From contig NZ_KI912105.1 of the NCBI RefSeq assembly GCF_000517065.1, forward strand, positions 1,410,405-1,474,404: a stretch of 64,000 nt of DNA, read 5' to 3'. The notes beneath the pieces are model-generated. The model was not told the DNA's origin and searched no databases. It was given only the letters and a program-made list of their open reading frames with translations. The stretch is from Alkaliflexus imshenetskii DSM 15055. GTDB taxonomy: Bacteria > Bacteroidota > Bacteroidia > Bacteroidales > Marinilabiliaceae. Below, one piece after another: positions 8,525 to 18,694 of the stretch. The number at the start of each line of letters is the position of its first letter. Position 1 is the first letter of the stretch. The position numbers and the translations under genes were made by a program.

Positions 8525-10867
8525 TTAAAACCGAATCATATAGGATATTGATGGTACAACAGAAAAAAGGTAGGTTTTTTCTGCTTCCCGGTAGTAGGGA
8601 TCATAATCATCTTCTCCAACAAAATTTATAATCCACGCATTTTTTCGCCCATAAAGATTGTACACCGAGAAAACCCACTCACTATTCCATACCCGATCTG
8701 GCTTTGGCTTGTTTTTCAATGATACCGACACATCCATTCGATGGTAGTTGGGCATACGTTCGGCATTGCGCTCAGAAAAATATGGCACAACGCTTCCCAG
8801 AAAATCGAATCTTCCGACGGGCCACGTAACCGGGGTGCCTGTAAAATAAACCCAATTACTACCCAAATTGATGCGGCTATTGAGATTGTAACCAATCACA
8901 ATGGCGATATCATGGGTGTGGTCATAAGGTGAAAGGTACGGTTTACCACCATTTATCCAATTGCTCTGTCTCTCTGACTTTGATATAGTATAGGAAAACC
9001 AGCCGGATAGTTTTCGGCCATTGTATTTCGATAACCACTCGACTCCTCGTGCGTAAGCCTTGCCGGGTCGGATTTCACCTTCGATTGCTTCGTTAAGCAG
9101 CAAATTAGGATGATCTTTGAAATCGATGGCATTAGAGGTTCTTTTATGAAAAAACTCTATGACATGATCCCACATATTATTCTGACTTTTATAAAAGACT
9201 CCCAACGAGAATTGATTGGCAAGCTGTGGTTTAACATTGGGCGACGACGTAAACCAGACATCGAGCGGCGTTGAAGATGTGGAATTACTGGCAAGATGCA
9301 GATACTGACGGGTAAGAGAATACGAACCCTTAACAGTAAAAACCGGAGACAGAAGCCACGAAATTCCGAGGCGTGGCTCTAATCCCGCATAGGTGTTGAA
9401 AATCTCCCCACTGCGATAGAATGTGGTATCCACAACATTGTAATTCCCATCAAAAGAGTAGACCGCGCCTCTGCCTATATTCTGAAACAGTGAAAACCTT
9501 AGGCCATACCTAAAGGACCAGCGGGGTGCAAACTGCCATGTATCACTAGCATAAAGCCCATGCTCCAGTGAGTTAACGGATGGTATGCGAATTTCGTTGA
9601 GTGTTGCATTGTCCTCACGTGACACCACATGTCCGGGTTTGATGGCGTGGTAAATGGATTGCACCCCAAATTCAACCTGGTGTGATGAATTTGGAAACCA
9701 CGTAAAGCCATACTTAAAACTGTAATCATCGAGCACCGAATTCCATTGTATGGATTGAAACTCTTCGCCACCTGTTCCCAATGAATAATCGTACCGGCTG
9801 GTAACAATGGTCAGATTGCTGAATAACCTGTTTGAGAAAAGATGATTCCAGCGTAGTGACAAGGTACGGTTCCCAAAATCGAACCGGGCAATGTCATTCC
9901 GAAAAACATCCCTGCCAAGATACGTGCTAAAAAACAGGCGGTCGTTCTCACTTGCAATGATGTTGAACTTCATATTCACATCATAAAAATAGAGGCGGTT
10001 GTCACGTACATTCTCATCAGAAGCCAATGGTAAAAATGCGTCGAGATAGGTGCGACGGGCACTTACAAGAAATGATGACTGTTCCTTCACCACCGGACCT
10101 TCAAGGGTAAGCCGACTAGATATGAGACCAAGCCCTGCCACACCTGATAGGCGGTGCATATTTCCGTCGCGACTGCGTATATCAACCAACGATGAGAGCC
10201 GCCCGCCAGCAGAGGCAGGCAAGTCGCCCTTAAAAACCTGAACCTCTTTGATGGCATCGTTGTTAAAAACACTGAAAAACCCTAGCAGATGACCACCATT
10301 GTAGACAATGGCCTCATCAAACAACAAGAGGTTCTGGTCGGGATTACCACCACGCACGGAAAAACCGCTGGAGCCCTCGCTCGTTGCAGAAATACCTGGT
10401 AGCAACTGAAGCGCTTTTAAAGGATCAGTTTCACCAAAAAGCACCGGTATGCGATTTATGGTTGCAGCATCAAGTTTCTCCACACCCATTACCGGTAGGC
10501 GTCGCTGCTCATCGCGACTGATGCCCCTGATTTCGACTTCGGACAACCGCTGTGATTCAGGTATGAGCGCAAGATTAACGCGTAAATTGGCATCGAGCAA
10601 CACATTAACTGTAAGCGGCTCATAACCCAGATAAGCACTTGTAATGGAGTAGTTTCCTGCTTTAAGGCTAATACTAAAATAGCCATAAACATTACTCACA
10701 GTGCCAGCAGAGGCTTCATTAATCACAATGGCTGCGCCGGGCAACACCTCTCCTGTGGAGGCATCCGTCACATACCCACTGATAACATGTGTATCGCTTT
10801 GAGCTTTAACAACCACACTAATTACAAAGCAAAGAGCGCCAACCAAAAACCATTTGCGAAAGTTCAT
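8525..10867 (-). CDS. TonB-dependent receptor with carboxypeptidase-like N-terminal domain
   Basis: The 780-residue outer-membrane receptor imports an unknown substrate using TonB energy. After a signal peptide (FLVGALCFVISVVVKAQ) comes a CarboxypepD_reg-like domain (HVISGYVTDASTGEVLPGAA, about 25-110), a plug (about 115-230, with FSVRGGNPDQNLLLFDEAIV and VQVFKGDLPASAGGRLSS) and a 22-strand-type barrel ending in F. I chose the ATG at 10867, because the longer frame would put 19 extra residues before the signal peptide. It is co-transcribed with the DUF4249 lipoprotein. The plug pattern (receptor without SusD) suggests a non-glycan substrate, but this is a guess. Confidence 0.93.
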   Translation of the reverse strand: MNFRKWFLVGALCFVISVVVKAQSDTHVISGYVTDASTGEVLPGAAIVINEASAGTVSNVYGYFSISLKAGNYSITSAYLGYEPLTVNVLLDANLRVNLALIPESQRLSEVEIRGISRDEQRRLPVMGVEKLDAATINRIPVLFGETDPLKALQLLPGISATSEGSSGFSVRGGNPDQNLLLFDEAIVYNGGHLLGFFSVFNNDAIKEVQVFKGDLPASAGGRLSSLVDIRSRDGNMHRLSGVAGLGLISSRLTLEGPVVKEQSSFLVSARRTYLDAFLPLASDENVRDNRLYFYDVNMKFNIIASENDRLFFSTYLGRDVFRNDIARFDFGNRTLSLRWNHLFSNRLFSNLTIVTSRYDYSLGTGGEEFQSIQWNSVLDDYSFKYGFTWFPNSSHQVEFGVQSIYHAIKPGHVVSREDNATLNEIRIPSVNSLEHGLYASDTWQFAPRWSFRYGLRFSLFQNIGRGAVYSFDGNYNVVDTTFYRSGEIFNTYAGLEPRLGISWLLSPVFTVKGSYSLTRQYLHLASNSTSSTPLDVWFTSSPNVKPQLANQFSLGVFYKSQNNMWDHVIEFFHKRTSNAIDFKDHPNLLLNEAIEGEIRPGKAYARGVEWLSKYNGRKLSGWFSYTISKSERQSNWINGGKPYLSPYDHTHDIAIVIGYNLNSRINLGSNWVYFTGTPVTWPVGRFDFLGSVVPYFSERNAERMPNYHRMDVSVSLKNKPKPDRVWNSEWVFSVYNLYGRKNAWIINFVGEDDYDPYYREAEKTYLFSVVPSISYMIRF

Positions 10868-11124
10868 CTGCAAAAATGAAGCAAGTTGATAGATAAAAAC
10901 GAGGCACTGATACGCATGCATCAAGCAGAAAATGCCGCTCTGCGTAACATTTCAGAAAATTACAGAAAAACAGAAGGCCATCCCATACAGTTGGTCATTA
11001 AATAAGTTGATTTTATGGAAAATTAACGCCCCAAACAGGGAATGAAGCAACGATTTCCATGTGGGTGACGACAATTATTTTGTATCTTTACGCTCAAATT
11101 TAAAACCCTATAAATTAAACAAAT

Positions 11125-12390
11125 ATGTCGAAAATCGAAGCCTACAACTTTTCCGGTAAAAAAGCCATTGTGCGCGTGGACTTTAACGTGCCCCTGAACA
11201 AACAGACCTTTGAGGTGACAGATGAAACCCGCATCAAGGGAGCTCTTCAAACCATCAACAAAATTCTTAATGATGGCGGCTGTGCCATTCTGATGTCACA
11301 CCTTGGACGTCCAGATGGTAAAAAACAGGATAAATTCTCGATGAAACACGTAATTCCTGCGCTCGAGAAAAACATTGGCCGCAAAGTCATCTTTGCCGGT
11401 GATGTAATTGGTGCTGAAGTTGCAAAAATGGCAGCCGATTTAAAGGCAGGAGAAGTTCTGCTGCTCGAAAACCTTCGCTTCTACGAAGAAGAAGAAGGAA
11501 AACCCTACCACTTAGGTGAAAATGCCACCGACGAAGAGAAAAAAGCAGGAAAAGCAAAAGTGAAGGAATCACAAAAAACGTTTGTGAAGACACTTGCCAG
11601 CTATGCAGATGTATATGTGAACGATGCGTTTGGTACTGCCCACCGTGCACACGCCTCAACCGCACTAATTGCTGACCACTTTGATGCCGACAACAAGATG
11701 TTTGGCTACCTCATCAACAATGAGCTGAATGCCATGGACAAAGTTATCAAAGCTGCCGACAAGCCATTCACTGCAATTATGGGTGGAGCAAAAGTTTCTG
11801 ACAAAATCCTCATCATTGAGAACCTGCTCGACAGAGTGGACAACCTCATTATTGGTGGTGGTATGACCTATACTTTCATTAAAGCTCAGGGCGGAAAAAT
11901 TGGCAACTCCCTTTGCGAAGCCGACAAATTGGATTTGGCACTTGAAATACTTGAAAAAGCAAAAGCAAAAGGCGTAAAAGTGTACATCCCAACCGATGCC
12001 GTTAACGCCGACAAATTTGATGCAGAAGCCAACACTTCAGTTTCAAAGACCAACGAAACGCCTGACGGCTGGATGGGTCTGGACATCGCAGACGATACCA
12101 TCGCCACCTTCACAGAAGTTATCAAAAACTCGAAAACAGTTCTTTGGAATGGTCCAATGGGCGTATTTGAGATGGAGAAATTCTCAAAAGGTACTTCGGC
12201 TGTTGCAAAAGCACTTGCTGAAGCTACCGCCAACGGTGCATTTACCTTGATTGGTGGTGGAGACTCTGTAGCGGCCATCAACAAAAACAAACTGGCCGAC
12301 AAAGTTAGCTATGTTTCAACAGGTGGTGGTGCCATGCTTGAATATATGGAAGGCAAAGAATTGCCAGGTATCAAAGCCATACGCGGTTAA
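11125..12390 (+). CDS. pgk: Phosphoglycerate kinase
   Basis: The 421-residue glycolytic enzyme transfers phosphate between 1,3-bisphosphoglycerate and ADP. Seen are the N-terminal signature [13 protein letters not shown], the substrate region [10 protein letters not shown], and the C-terminal nucleotide motif ([26 protein letters not shown]). It is slightly longer than the E. coli enzyme because of a charged insert around residues 112-150 ([20 protein letters not shown]), which I take as normal for Bacteroidota. TATCTTTA at 11083-11090 may be the -7 element. An imperfect terminator hairpin follows the gene. Confidence 0.97.
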   Translation: MSKIEAYNFSGKKAIVRVDFNVPLNKQTFEVTDETRIKGALQTINKILNDGGCAILMSHLGRPDGKKQDKFSMKHVIPALEKNIGRKVIFAGDVIGAEVAKMAADLKAGEVLLLENLRFYEEEEGKPYHLGENATDEEKKAGKAKVKESQKTFVKTLASYADVYVNDAFGTAHRAHASTALIADHFDADNKMFGYLINNELNAMDKVIKAADKPFTAIMGGAKVSDKILIIENLLDRVDNLIIGGGMTYTFIKAQGGKIGNSLCEADKLDLALEILEKAKAKGVKVYIPTDAVNADKFDAEANTSVSKTNETPDGWMGLDIADDTIATFTEVIKNSKTVLWNGPMGVFEMEKFSKGTSAVAKALAEATANGAFTLIGGGDSVAAINKNKLADKVSYVSTGGGAMLEYMEGKELPGIKAIRG

Positions 12391-12434
12391 CAGAATTTGT
12401 TATAGCGGCATTTTTTAAATACCGCACCTTACTG

Positions 12435-12477
12435 AAAGCGCAAACGCTAACTACTCACTGTTAGCCGTTTGCGCTTT
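12435..12477 (+). terminator. Stem-loop after pgk, possible terminator
   Basis: The arms 12435-12451 and 12460-12477 pair over 17 bases with one bulged C and an 8-base loop. The T tract after it is short (TTTCAC), so termination may be inefficient. The rest of the 285-base gap to the next gene holds nothing else I can name. Confidence 0.6.
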
Positions 12478-12675
12478 CACATTCATCGCATGTTGTTTTC
12501 CAACCAAGCAACATCAGTGAGTTTGGTTCAATTTTTGGAAGACAACCAACATTACATAATCATTAAGAATTTGATTGATTGGTTGGTTTTTAAAAGCTTC
12601 TGTATTTCTTCCAATCAAAATATTAAACCTGACTTAAATTCAAACATAGGAGCTTAACCATTAAAAAACAGAGTT

Positions 12676-13299
12676 ATGAAGAAAACAGCATTAATTCTCG
12701 TGGCATTGCTATCCTTAGCCGTGTTACCTTCCGCAGCTCAAAACTCCTTTCAGCTAGGCTTGAAAACAGGATTTAACTCCACATCGTTCGACACCAAAAA
12801 CTACTCCTTTGACCAAATCAAAGAAGACTATAAAGGCGGTTACATGCTTGGAGCCTACTCCAGAATTGGACTGTTGGGTAATCTATCGCTTCAACCAGAA
12901 TTGTACTATTCTAAAAAAAGTTCCAGAAATGACTTTAATATCTTGGGACAGCAGTATAACCAGACATTGAGTTATTACAGTTGGGACATTCCAATTTTGG
13001 CCCATCTCAAAGTGCTGGATCTTAAAGTTTTTAACCTTTACGGTTTGGCCGGGCCGGTAGCATCGTTCCGTGTAAATGAGAACTCTTCGCTGTCGCAACA
13101 AATTGGTGAACAGTGGCAAAATGATCGTTTCCGCAACCACAACTGGAATTTCCAATTGGGCGCTGGCTTGGAAGTGATGCGCTTTAACCTCGATTTCCGC
13201 TACGAATGGGGTCTTAACGACATGTCGCGCACCTCAGATTTTGAAACCAAAAGCAAAGCGCTGCTATTCTCTCTTAGCTACAGGCTGATTGGGTTCTGA
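12676..13299 (+). CDS. Outer membrane beta-barrel protein (PorT-like/OMP_b-brl)
   Basis: The 207-residue protein has a cleavable signal peptide (MKKTALILVALLSLAVLPSAA, cut near AQN). The mature part starts with FQLGLKTGFNSTSFD and shows alternating hydrophobic/polar strands with aromatic ends, finishing in LLFSLSYRLIGF. This is typical of small eight-strand barrels annotated as PorT-family or outer membrane beta-barrel proteins in Bacteroidota. The function is unknown. It is flanked by terminators on both sides and seems to be a single-gene unit. Confidence 0.8.
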   Translation: MKKTALILVALLSLAVLPSAAQNSFQLGLKTGFNSTSFDTKNYSFDQIKEDYKGGYMLGAYSRIGLLGNLSLQPELYYSKKSSRNDFNILGQQYNQTLSYYSWDIPILAHLKVLDLKVFNLYGLAGPVASFRVNENSSLSQQIGEQWQNDRFRNHNWNFQLGAGLEVMRFNLDFRYEWGLNDMSRTSDFETKSKALLFSLSYRLIGF

Positions 13300-13320
13300 T
13301 AGCAGTAAACTCCAAAAAAG

Positions 13321-13363
13321 AAACGGACTGAACGGGAAATCATCCCTCAGTCCGTTTTTTTTT
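13321..13363 (+). terminator. Bidirectional terminator between convergent genes
   Basis: The stem AAACGGACTGA (13321-13331) pairs with TCAGTCCGTTT (13347-13357), with an inner GGG/CCC, followed by T9. On the other strand the upstream A run gives a T tract, so it can also stop transcription of the minus-strand gene ending at 13376. Confidence 0.9.
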
Positions 13364-13375
13364 ATCGATTTAGAA

Positions 13376-16360
13376 TTATTGCTCCTTGGTATGTACCTGC
13401 GGATATAACATAATTGCTTTTCCATGACGGCCATCCACATTAAGCACAAGTGGCGAATTAAATCTTACGTGCCGCACCTGCCCCACTTCCTGATACACAG
13501 GCTGGCTTTGCAGCCAACTCATGTCCAGCTTTCCCTGCTTCAGATGTGTGTTAAGATAGATGTATGCCACCCTGAGGGATGTAAGGTTCTGAAAGAAGTG
13601 CGTTCCCTGACTTGGCTCCACATGATAATTCTCCAATCCCATCTCCACAATGGCTCTGGCACCACATATCTGGCCCCATTTTACAGGCACTCCCAGCCAC
13701 GGATCCTGAGAACCCCAACGTCCGGGACCTATCAGCAGATATGGCTTATTATCCTTTTGCAATGAATCGTTTATCTGCTCAATTTGCCGGGCAATTTCAT
13801 TGTTCTGAGCCGGCTTGTAACCATCTACGTTCACGTAAACCACATCCATTATATCAGAAACAGAGCCGTTACCCAATGCCGAATCACTATAAATAAAAGC
13901 CTGATCGGAGTCTGTCACTTGCACGGCAGGCCCCAATGAAGTTCTGCTGTCCACAATTGGTCTGATTTGAAGCAGATAAAAAGCCGACGGGCTGCCGGGA
14001 GGCGTTTGAAGGTCTACGGCAAACTCAATTTCAACAGGCTGGTTCATCTCTTTGTGGCCAATTTCAAGGACCTCAGTCATGATGCCTGCCAACGGAAACG
14101 AATCATACTTGAGAATATTGGCAAATGTGACCAGCGGATAGCCATCGGCCATGGTACCATCACGAATGACGTGGTTTTGCATGTCAAAGATGGATCCAAT
14201 CCAGCGCAGTGAGCCATCTTTTAATGCCGTTCTCAAATCGGGTTTCAACAAGTTTACACCATCATCCACCGAAGGAGTGAAATGGCTTGAGTCCAAATCG
14301 AGGGCGTAGAAAGATTTTTGCGTCTCACGCATCACCATCTCAGGAGAACTCAACTGAATTACTTTTTGCGGGTAGCGTGGAGAAAACCGAAGAGACGTAC
14401 CACCTTCCACAATGTGTTTACCCAAGCCAAGCGCCACGTTCACGATACCCTCCTCCGACTTTTCGGGTGCTATGGGGTAAAAATTCACGGAACGTCCCAC
14501 TCCGGAGAATGTTGGATAAAACCGGTTCTCATGTTGCTGACCTACAATCTCCTGCAATACAATGCCCATCCGCTCCTCATCAATGAGGTTGAGCGTACTG
14601 GTCATATAAGCTTTACTGGATTTGAAATACACCGACGCATATACACACTTAATGGCATCGCCCATTTGGCGCGCCATCTTGGTGTAATCGGCATCGTAAG
14701 CTATCATATAGGTAGAATAAATACCTGCAAAAGGCTGGTGATGGCTATCTTCCAACATGCTGGATGAGCGCACAGCCATCGGCCGTTTTATCACCTGTGC
14801 CAGCTTCAGAAGGTTTCTTTCGACCCAATCCGGCAGTTCAGCACTGACAAAGTGATTCAGAATATCTTCATCCGAAGCTTCCGACAGACCGACAGGATAT
14901 AAGTCATTCGACTCCATAAAAGCCTCAAACACATCAACTCCAAGAACAACCGTACGTGGAATGGTTATTACCACATTGGGGAAACTCTTGAACACCGGAT
15001 ATTTCTTAATCAGGGTGCTGAGAAATGCCAGCCCACGAGCCTTTCCGCCCAAAGAGCCCTCACCAATACGTGAAAAGTTTACATACTCATCATACTTTTC
15101 GCTATCGAAAGTGGCAATGATGCCACGCCCTTTGTACATCCTAAAATGGGCAATGATGTGATACAGGTCGTGCTTGGTTTGTTCGATGTCGGAATTGTCG
15201 TCCACTTTCAACTCTTTCACCACATCTGCGATGGAGAATAGCGCCCTGGCAGTCAGCCACTTTGAAACATGATCCCGCTTAAAGTGATACTGCAACGATT
15301 CGTTAGGGATTGACAACAATTTCTCCTGAAAATCCTGAAGGTCGCTAGCACGAGCTACCTCCAGCCCCGTTTCGGGATTGACAAACACAAAATCGCCAAA
15401 AGCAAGATAGTTGTTCAGAAACTCCCTCAACTCCTGAAGCAGAAATTTAGAGTGCTTATGAATGAAACTAACCCGAATCTCCTTGGCCACAGCCTGATTG
15501 CTCATATCAGAGGATTGCAGCAGAAACGGAATAAACGGGTTGTCTCCCTTTACCTGACGCGCAAGTGCAACGCCCGCCTGAGAATCTTTTACGCCATTGT
15601 GTTTAAAGGATACATCGGAAATAATACCCAGTATATTTTTATGGTAGGTTGCGTACACCTCAATTGCCTCTTCAAAATTACGTGCGAGCAATATTTTTGG
15701 GCGTCCGCGCATCCGCATCATCTGTTGGTGTTCGTTAAGTCCCTCAGTCATGAACTTACGCGATTGCTTAAAGAGTATTTTATAGATGAGCGGCAGGTAA
15801 CTAGAATAAAACCGCACACTGTCCTCCACAAGCAAAATACATTGCACGCCGACCTCCGGCACATCGAAGGGCGCATTCATCTCATCCTCAATCAGCTTAA
15901 TGATGGCCAACAGCAGGTCGGTATTTCCCAGCCAGCAAAACACATAATCGATGGCACTGGTATCCTCTTTGCTTAGTTTAAGCGACACTTCCCGGCTAAA
16001 AGGCGTCAGCACCACAATTGGAATGTGCGCATTGGTATCCTTAATTTTTCTCGAAAGAGAGAAAGGATCCATACCGCCCACACTCAACATGGTTATCACC
16101 AAATCAATTTTATTGGTTTTAAGCACTTCAAAAGCATCCTCGGCAGATGCTACATGAATAAACTGAGGTGGATGGCGCAGGTTGAGAGAGACATATTCGT
16201 TAAAAATCTGTTCATCGATGCGGCCATCTTCTTCGAGCATAAAAGCATCGTAAGAACTGCAAATTAGCAACACTTTATGGATACGCTTTTGCATTAACAA
16301 GTCGAACGCGGTATCCTCAAATGTGTTTTGCGCATTGTGATATATTTGCTCCAGTGTCAT
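13376..16360 (-). CDS. Tandem receiver domains fused to PEP-synthase N-terminal (ATP-grasp) domain
   Basis: The 994-residue protein has three parts. Residues about 28-160 form a degenerate receiver (the acidic pair is missing and the usual phospho-Asp is not at the end of DLVITMLS). Residues about 172-315 form a second receiver with E179, D180, D249 (GIISD) and K302 in place. Residues about 435-802 match the nucleotide-binding N-terminal domain of PEP synthase/PPDK (GGKARGLAFL, RPMAVRSSSMLEDS, YLLQIRPIV). The last 190 residues hold LLIGPGRWGSQDPWLGVPV. The phosphohistidine and PEP-binding domains are absent, so it is not a complete PEP synthase. A phosphorelay-controlled phosphotransferase is an inference; its partner is not in view. 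Confidence 0.85.
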   Translation of the reverse strand: MTLEQIYHNAQNTFEDTAFDLLMQKRIHKVLLICSSYDAFMLEEDGRIDEQIFNEYVSLNLRHPPQFIHVASAEDAFEVLKTNKIDLVITMLSVGGMDPFSLSRKIKDTNAHIPIVVLTPFSREVSLKLSKEDTSAIDYVFCWLGNTDLLLAIIKLIEDEMNAPFDVPEVGVQCILLVEDSVRFYSSYLPLIYKILFKQSRKFMTEGLNEHQQMMRMRGRPKILLARNFEEAIEVYATYHKNILGIISDVSFKHNGVKDSQAGVALARQVKGDNPFIPFLLQSSDMSNQAVAKEIRVSFIHKHSKFLLQELREFLNNYLAFGDFVFVNPETGLEVARASDLQDFQEKLLSIPNESLQYHFKRDHVSKWLTARALFSIADVVKELKVDDNSDIEQTKHDLYHIIAHFRMYKGRGIIATFDSEKYDEYVNFSRIGEGSLGGKARGLAFLSTLIKKYPVFKSFPNVVITIPRTVVLGVDVFEAFMESNDLYPVGLSEASDEDILNHFVSAELPDWVERNLLKLAQVIKRPMAVRSSSMLEDSHHQPFAGIYSTYMIAYDADYTKMARQMGDAIKCVYASVYFKSSKAYMTSTLNLIDEERMGIVLQEIVGQQHENRFYPTFSGVGRSVNFYPIAPEKSEEGIVNVALGLGKHIVEGGTSLRFSPRYPQKVIQLSSPEMVMRETQKSFYALDLDSSHFTPSVDDGVNLLKPDLRTALKDGSLRWIGSIFDMQNHVIRDGTMADGYPLVTFANILKYDSFPLAGIMTEVLEIGHKEMNQPVEIEFAVDLQTPPGSPSAFYLLQIRPIVDSRTSLGPAVQVTDSDQAFIYSDSALGNGSVSDIMDVVYVNVDGYKPAQNNEIARQIEQINDSLQKDNKPYLLIGPGRWGSQDPWLGVPVKWGQICGARAIVEMGLENYHVEPSQGTHFFQNLTSLRVAYIYLNTHLKQGKLDMSWLQSQPVYQEVGQVRHVRFNSPLVLNVDGRHGKAIMLYPQVHTKEQ

Positions 16361-16464
16361 ATTTTAAATAGATTTTAGGTAAATGTAAGGATTTTTTCTG
16401 CCGATTAAACCGCACATTTGCAAAGAATCGGGCAATAGGAGCCTATGGGTTGCGGGCAATTCGC

Positions 16465-16472
16465 TATTTTTG
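16465..16472 (+). promoter_or_regulatory. -7 element before the MATE gene
   Basis: TATTTTTG followed by C matches the TAnnTTTG consensus. It lies only about 10 bases before the GTG at 16483, which would give a nearly leaderless mRNA, and inside the frame if the upstream TTG at 16450 were the start. No -33 match was found. Confidence 0.4.
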
Positions 16473-16482
16473 CATAAAAAAA

Positions 16483-17793
16483 GTGAATCGACAAATATTA
16501 AGGCTGGCTCTGCCCAATATCCTCACCAATCTTACTGTTCCGATGCTTGGAATGGTGGACATGTACCTGATGGGACATCTGGACTCAGTCCATTTTATGG
16601 GAGCAGTAGCCCTTGGCGGAGTGATCTTTAATTTTGTTTACTGGGGCTTCGCCTTTTTAAGGATGAGCATAAGCGGTTTGGCAGCGCAAACCGTTGGCCG
16701 GGAAGACAAACAGGAGATGGCGCTTGTTCTTCAGCGGGGGTTGTTGATTGCCGTATCGGGAAGCCTGCTTCTTTTGCTGCTCCAAATCCCTCTGGCAGAA
16801 TTCAGTTTCTGGCTGCTCGAAGGAAGTCCTGAGGTAAAAGCCATTGCACGTGACTATTTCTTTGTAAGGATATGGGCTGCACCGGCAGCCATTACGCTGA
16901 TGGTTTTTTATGGCTGGTATCTGGGTATGCAAAATGCCATTTACCCGATGCTGATTGCTGTCACTGTTAATTTGGTAAATGTTGTTACGAGTTTTCTTTT
17001 TGTGCATCATTTTAATATGCAGGCCGAAGGCGTGGCATTGGGTTCTGTTGTGGGTCAGTATAGCGGACTAATTTTAGCCCTGGTCATCTTTTTCAGAAAA
17101 TACAAGTGGATAATTCCGGAATTTACATCGACGGTTGCTCCGCTGCTCAAAAACATGCGCCAATTTATTAATGTGAGCAGTGATATTTTTATCCGCACCC
17201 TTTGCATTATAGCTGTTTTCACATTCTTCACGTCCCGTTCGGCAGGCATTGGCGATGTAACTTTGGCCATCAACAGCGCATTGTTGCAATATCTTTTTCT
17301 GTTTGCCTATTTCCTGGATGGATTTGCATACGCCGGAGAAGCACTGGTGGGGAAATATTATGGCGCCAGAAACAAAACAATGCTCGGAGGCACCATTCGC
17401 AAACTGATGCTTTTGGGCGCCGGCCTGGCCATTCTCTTTACATTAATCTATGCACTGATGGGTGAAAGCCTTCTGCGACTCTTCACCAAGCAGAGTGATG
17501 TGCTTGATCAAGGTAAAGATTATCTGCTTTGGGTTACATTAATCCCGTTGGTAAGTTTTGCATCGTTTATATGGGATGGCATATACATAGGCATTACCGC
17601 ATCGCGAGCCATGCGCAACAGCATGATAATTTCAGCAATTCTCTTTTTCTTTATACCTTTTTACCTGCTCTTTCCGCATGTACAAAACCATGCCATCTGG
17701 ATATCGATGGTGCTTTTTATGCTGGCGAGGGGTGTACTGCTCACCATCTTATACCCCAAAGCCATCAGGTCGTTTAATGAATTTAAGCCCTGA
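16483..17793 (+). CDS. MATE-family efflux transporter
   Basis: The roughly 436-residue integral membrane protein has about twelve hydrophobic segments in two halves, with the usual N-terminal ILRLALPNILTNLTVPMLGMVDMYLMG and the later FLDGFAYAGEALVGKYYGAR. This is the DinF-like branch of the MATE superfamily, which exports drugs or metabolites by Na+ or H+ antiport. I prefer the GTG at 16483 to the TTG at 16450 because a -7 element lies between them and the protein then starts directly with VNRQILRLALP. The gene overlaps the proline dehydrogenase gene tail to tail by 11 bases. The substrate is unknown. Confidence 0.93.
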   Translation: MNRQILRLALPNILTNLTVPMLGMVDMYLMGHLDSVHFMGAVALGGVIFNFVYWGFAFLRMSISGLAAQTVGREDKQEMALVLQRGLLIAVSGSLLLLLLQIPLAEFSFWLLEGSPEVKAIARDYFFVRIWAAPAAITLMVFYGWYLGMQNAIYPMLIAVTVNLVNVVTSFLFVHHFNMQAEGVALGSVVGQYSGLILALVIFFRKYKWIIPEFTSTVAPLLKNMRQFINVSSDIFIRTLCIIAVFTFFTSRSAGIGDVTLAINSALLQYLFLFAYFLDGFAYAGEALVGKYYGARNKTMLGGTIRKLMLLGAGLAILFTLIYALMGESLLRLFTKQSDVLDQGKDYLLWVTLIPLVSFASFIWDGIYIGITASRAMRNSMIISAILFFFIPFYLLFPHVQNHAIWISMVLFMLARGVLLTILYPKAIRSFNEFKP

Positions 17794-18694
17794 CAAACAT
17801 CGCTTTTATGATGTGCTTCACCATTTCGGGATTCTCTTTCAGGCGTCGCGTTGAGTAACCAAACCACTCCTCTCCGTAAGGAACATAAACGCGCAAATGA
17901 TGACCTTTTTCGATAATGGCCGTGCGTAAGTCGGGCGATACGCCATACAGCATCTGAAACTCATATTGGGTTGGGCTTAGTTGATACTTATCAATTAAAC
18001 CAAACGCGCCGTTCACAAGTTCTTTGTCATGAGTGGCAATGGCGGTATATATTCCCCTGTTCAGAAGAAATTCCAAATCGGCCAGATATCGCCGGTTTAT
18101 CTCCTCGGGTCTTTTATATGCAATTTTTTCTGATTCATTGTATATGCCTTTACACAACCGAATATTGACAGGCGATTCAGATGTGTGCCACTCGGCAACT
18201 TCCTTCAAATCGTTAGCCGTACGACGTAAATAGGATTGTATGGCAATTCCTGTGTTACCCGGAAATTCTGCATGCAACCTTCGGTATAACTCAATTTCCC
18301 TATCCACACAGGCTGAGTCTTCCATGTCGATGCGCACCAGTTGGTTGCCATCGTGCGCCTTCATCACCACTTGCCGTATCAACTCGTAACAGGCTTCAAA
18401 ATCGATGAGCAAACCAAAACCGGATGGCTTAAGTGAGTAAGTCACATTCAGATTTTCGATTCCAAACCTATCGATGATTGTCATATATGCATCACGGCTC
18501 TCTTCAGCCTGTTTCATGCAGGTGATAAACTCACCCAACCTGTCGATTGTAGTCCATGCGCCGGCAGGATGCAGTTGAAGCGCTGTTTTTACGGCATCTT
18601 CCAGATTTACACCCGAAATATATCTTCGGGAAAACAGCCAGATAAACTTTTTAGGTAAATGTGGCAGAAACGATGCAATGAGATGATGAAACAT
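17783..18694 (-). CDS. Proline dehydrogenase
   Basis: The 303-residue monofunctional enzyme oxidises proline to pyrroline-5-carboxylate with FAD. Family marks are VRIDMEDSACVD, GIAIQSYLRRTANDLKEV, VNIRLCKGIYNES, IATHDKELV, YEFQMLYGV and the C-terminal YVPYGEEWFGYSTRRLKENPE that closes over the substrate. It lacks the P5C dehydrogenase and DNA-binding parts of PutA, as is usual outside Proteobacteria. No P5C dehydrogenase gene is in the window. Its 3' end overlaps the MATE gene on the other strand. Confidence 0.94.
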   Translation of the reverse strand: MFHHLIASFLPHLPKKFIWLFSRRYISGVNLEDAVKTALQLHPAGAWTTIDRLGEFITCMKQAEESRDAYMTIIDRFGIENLNVTYSLKPSGFGLLIDFEACYELIRQVVMKAHDGNQLVRIDMEDSACVDREIELYRRLHAEFPGNTGIAIQSYLRRTANDLKEVAEWHTSESPVNIRLCKGIYNESEKIAYKRPEEINRRYLADLEFLLNRGIYTAIATHDKELVNGAFGLIDKYQLSPTQYEFQMLYGVSPDLRTAIIEKGHHLRVYVPYGEEWFGYSTRRLKENPEMVKHIIKAMFVRA

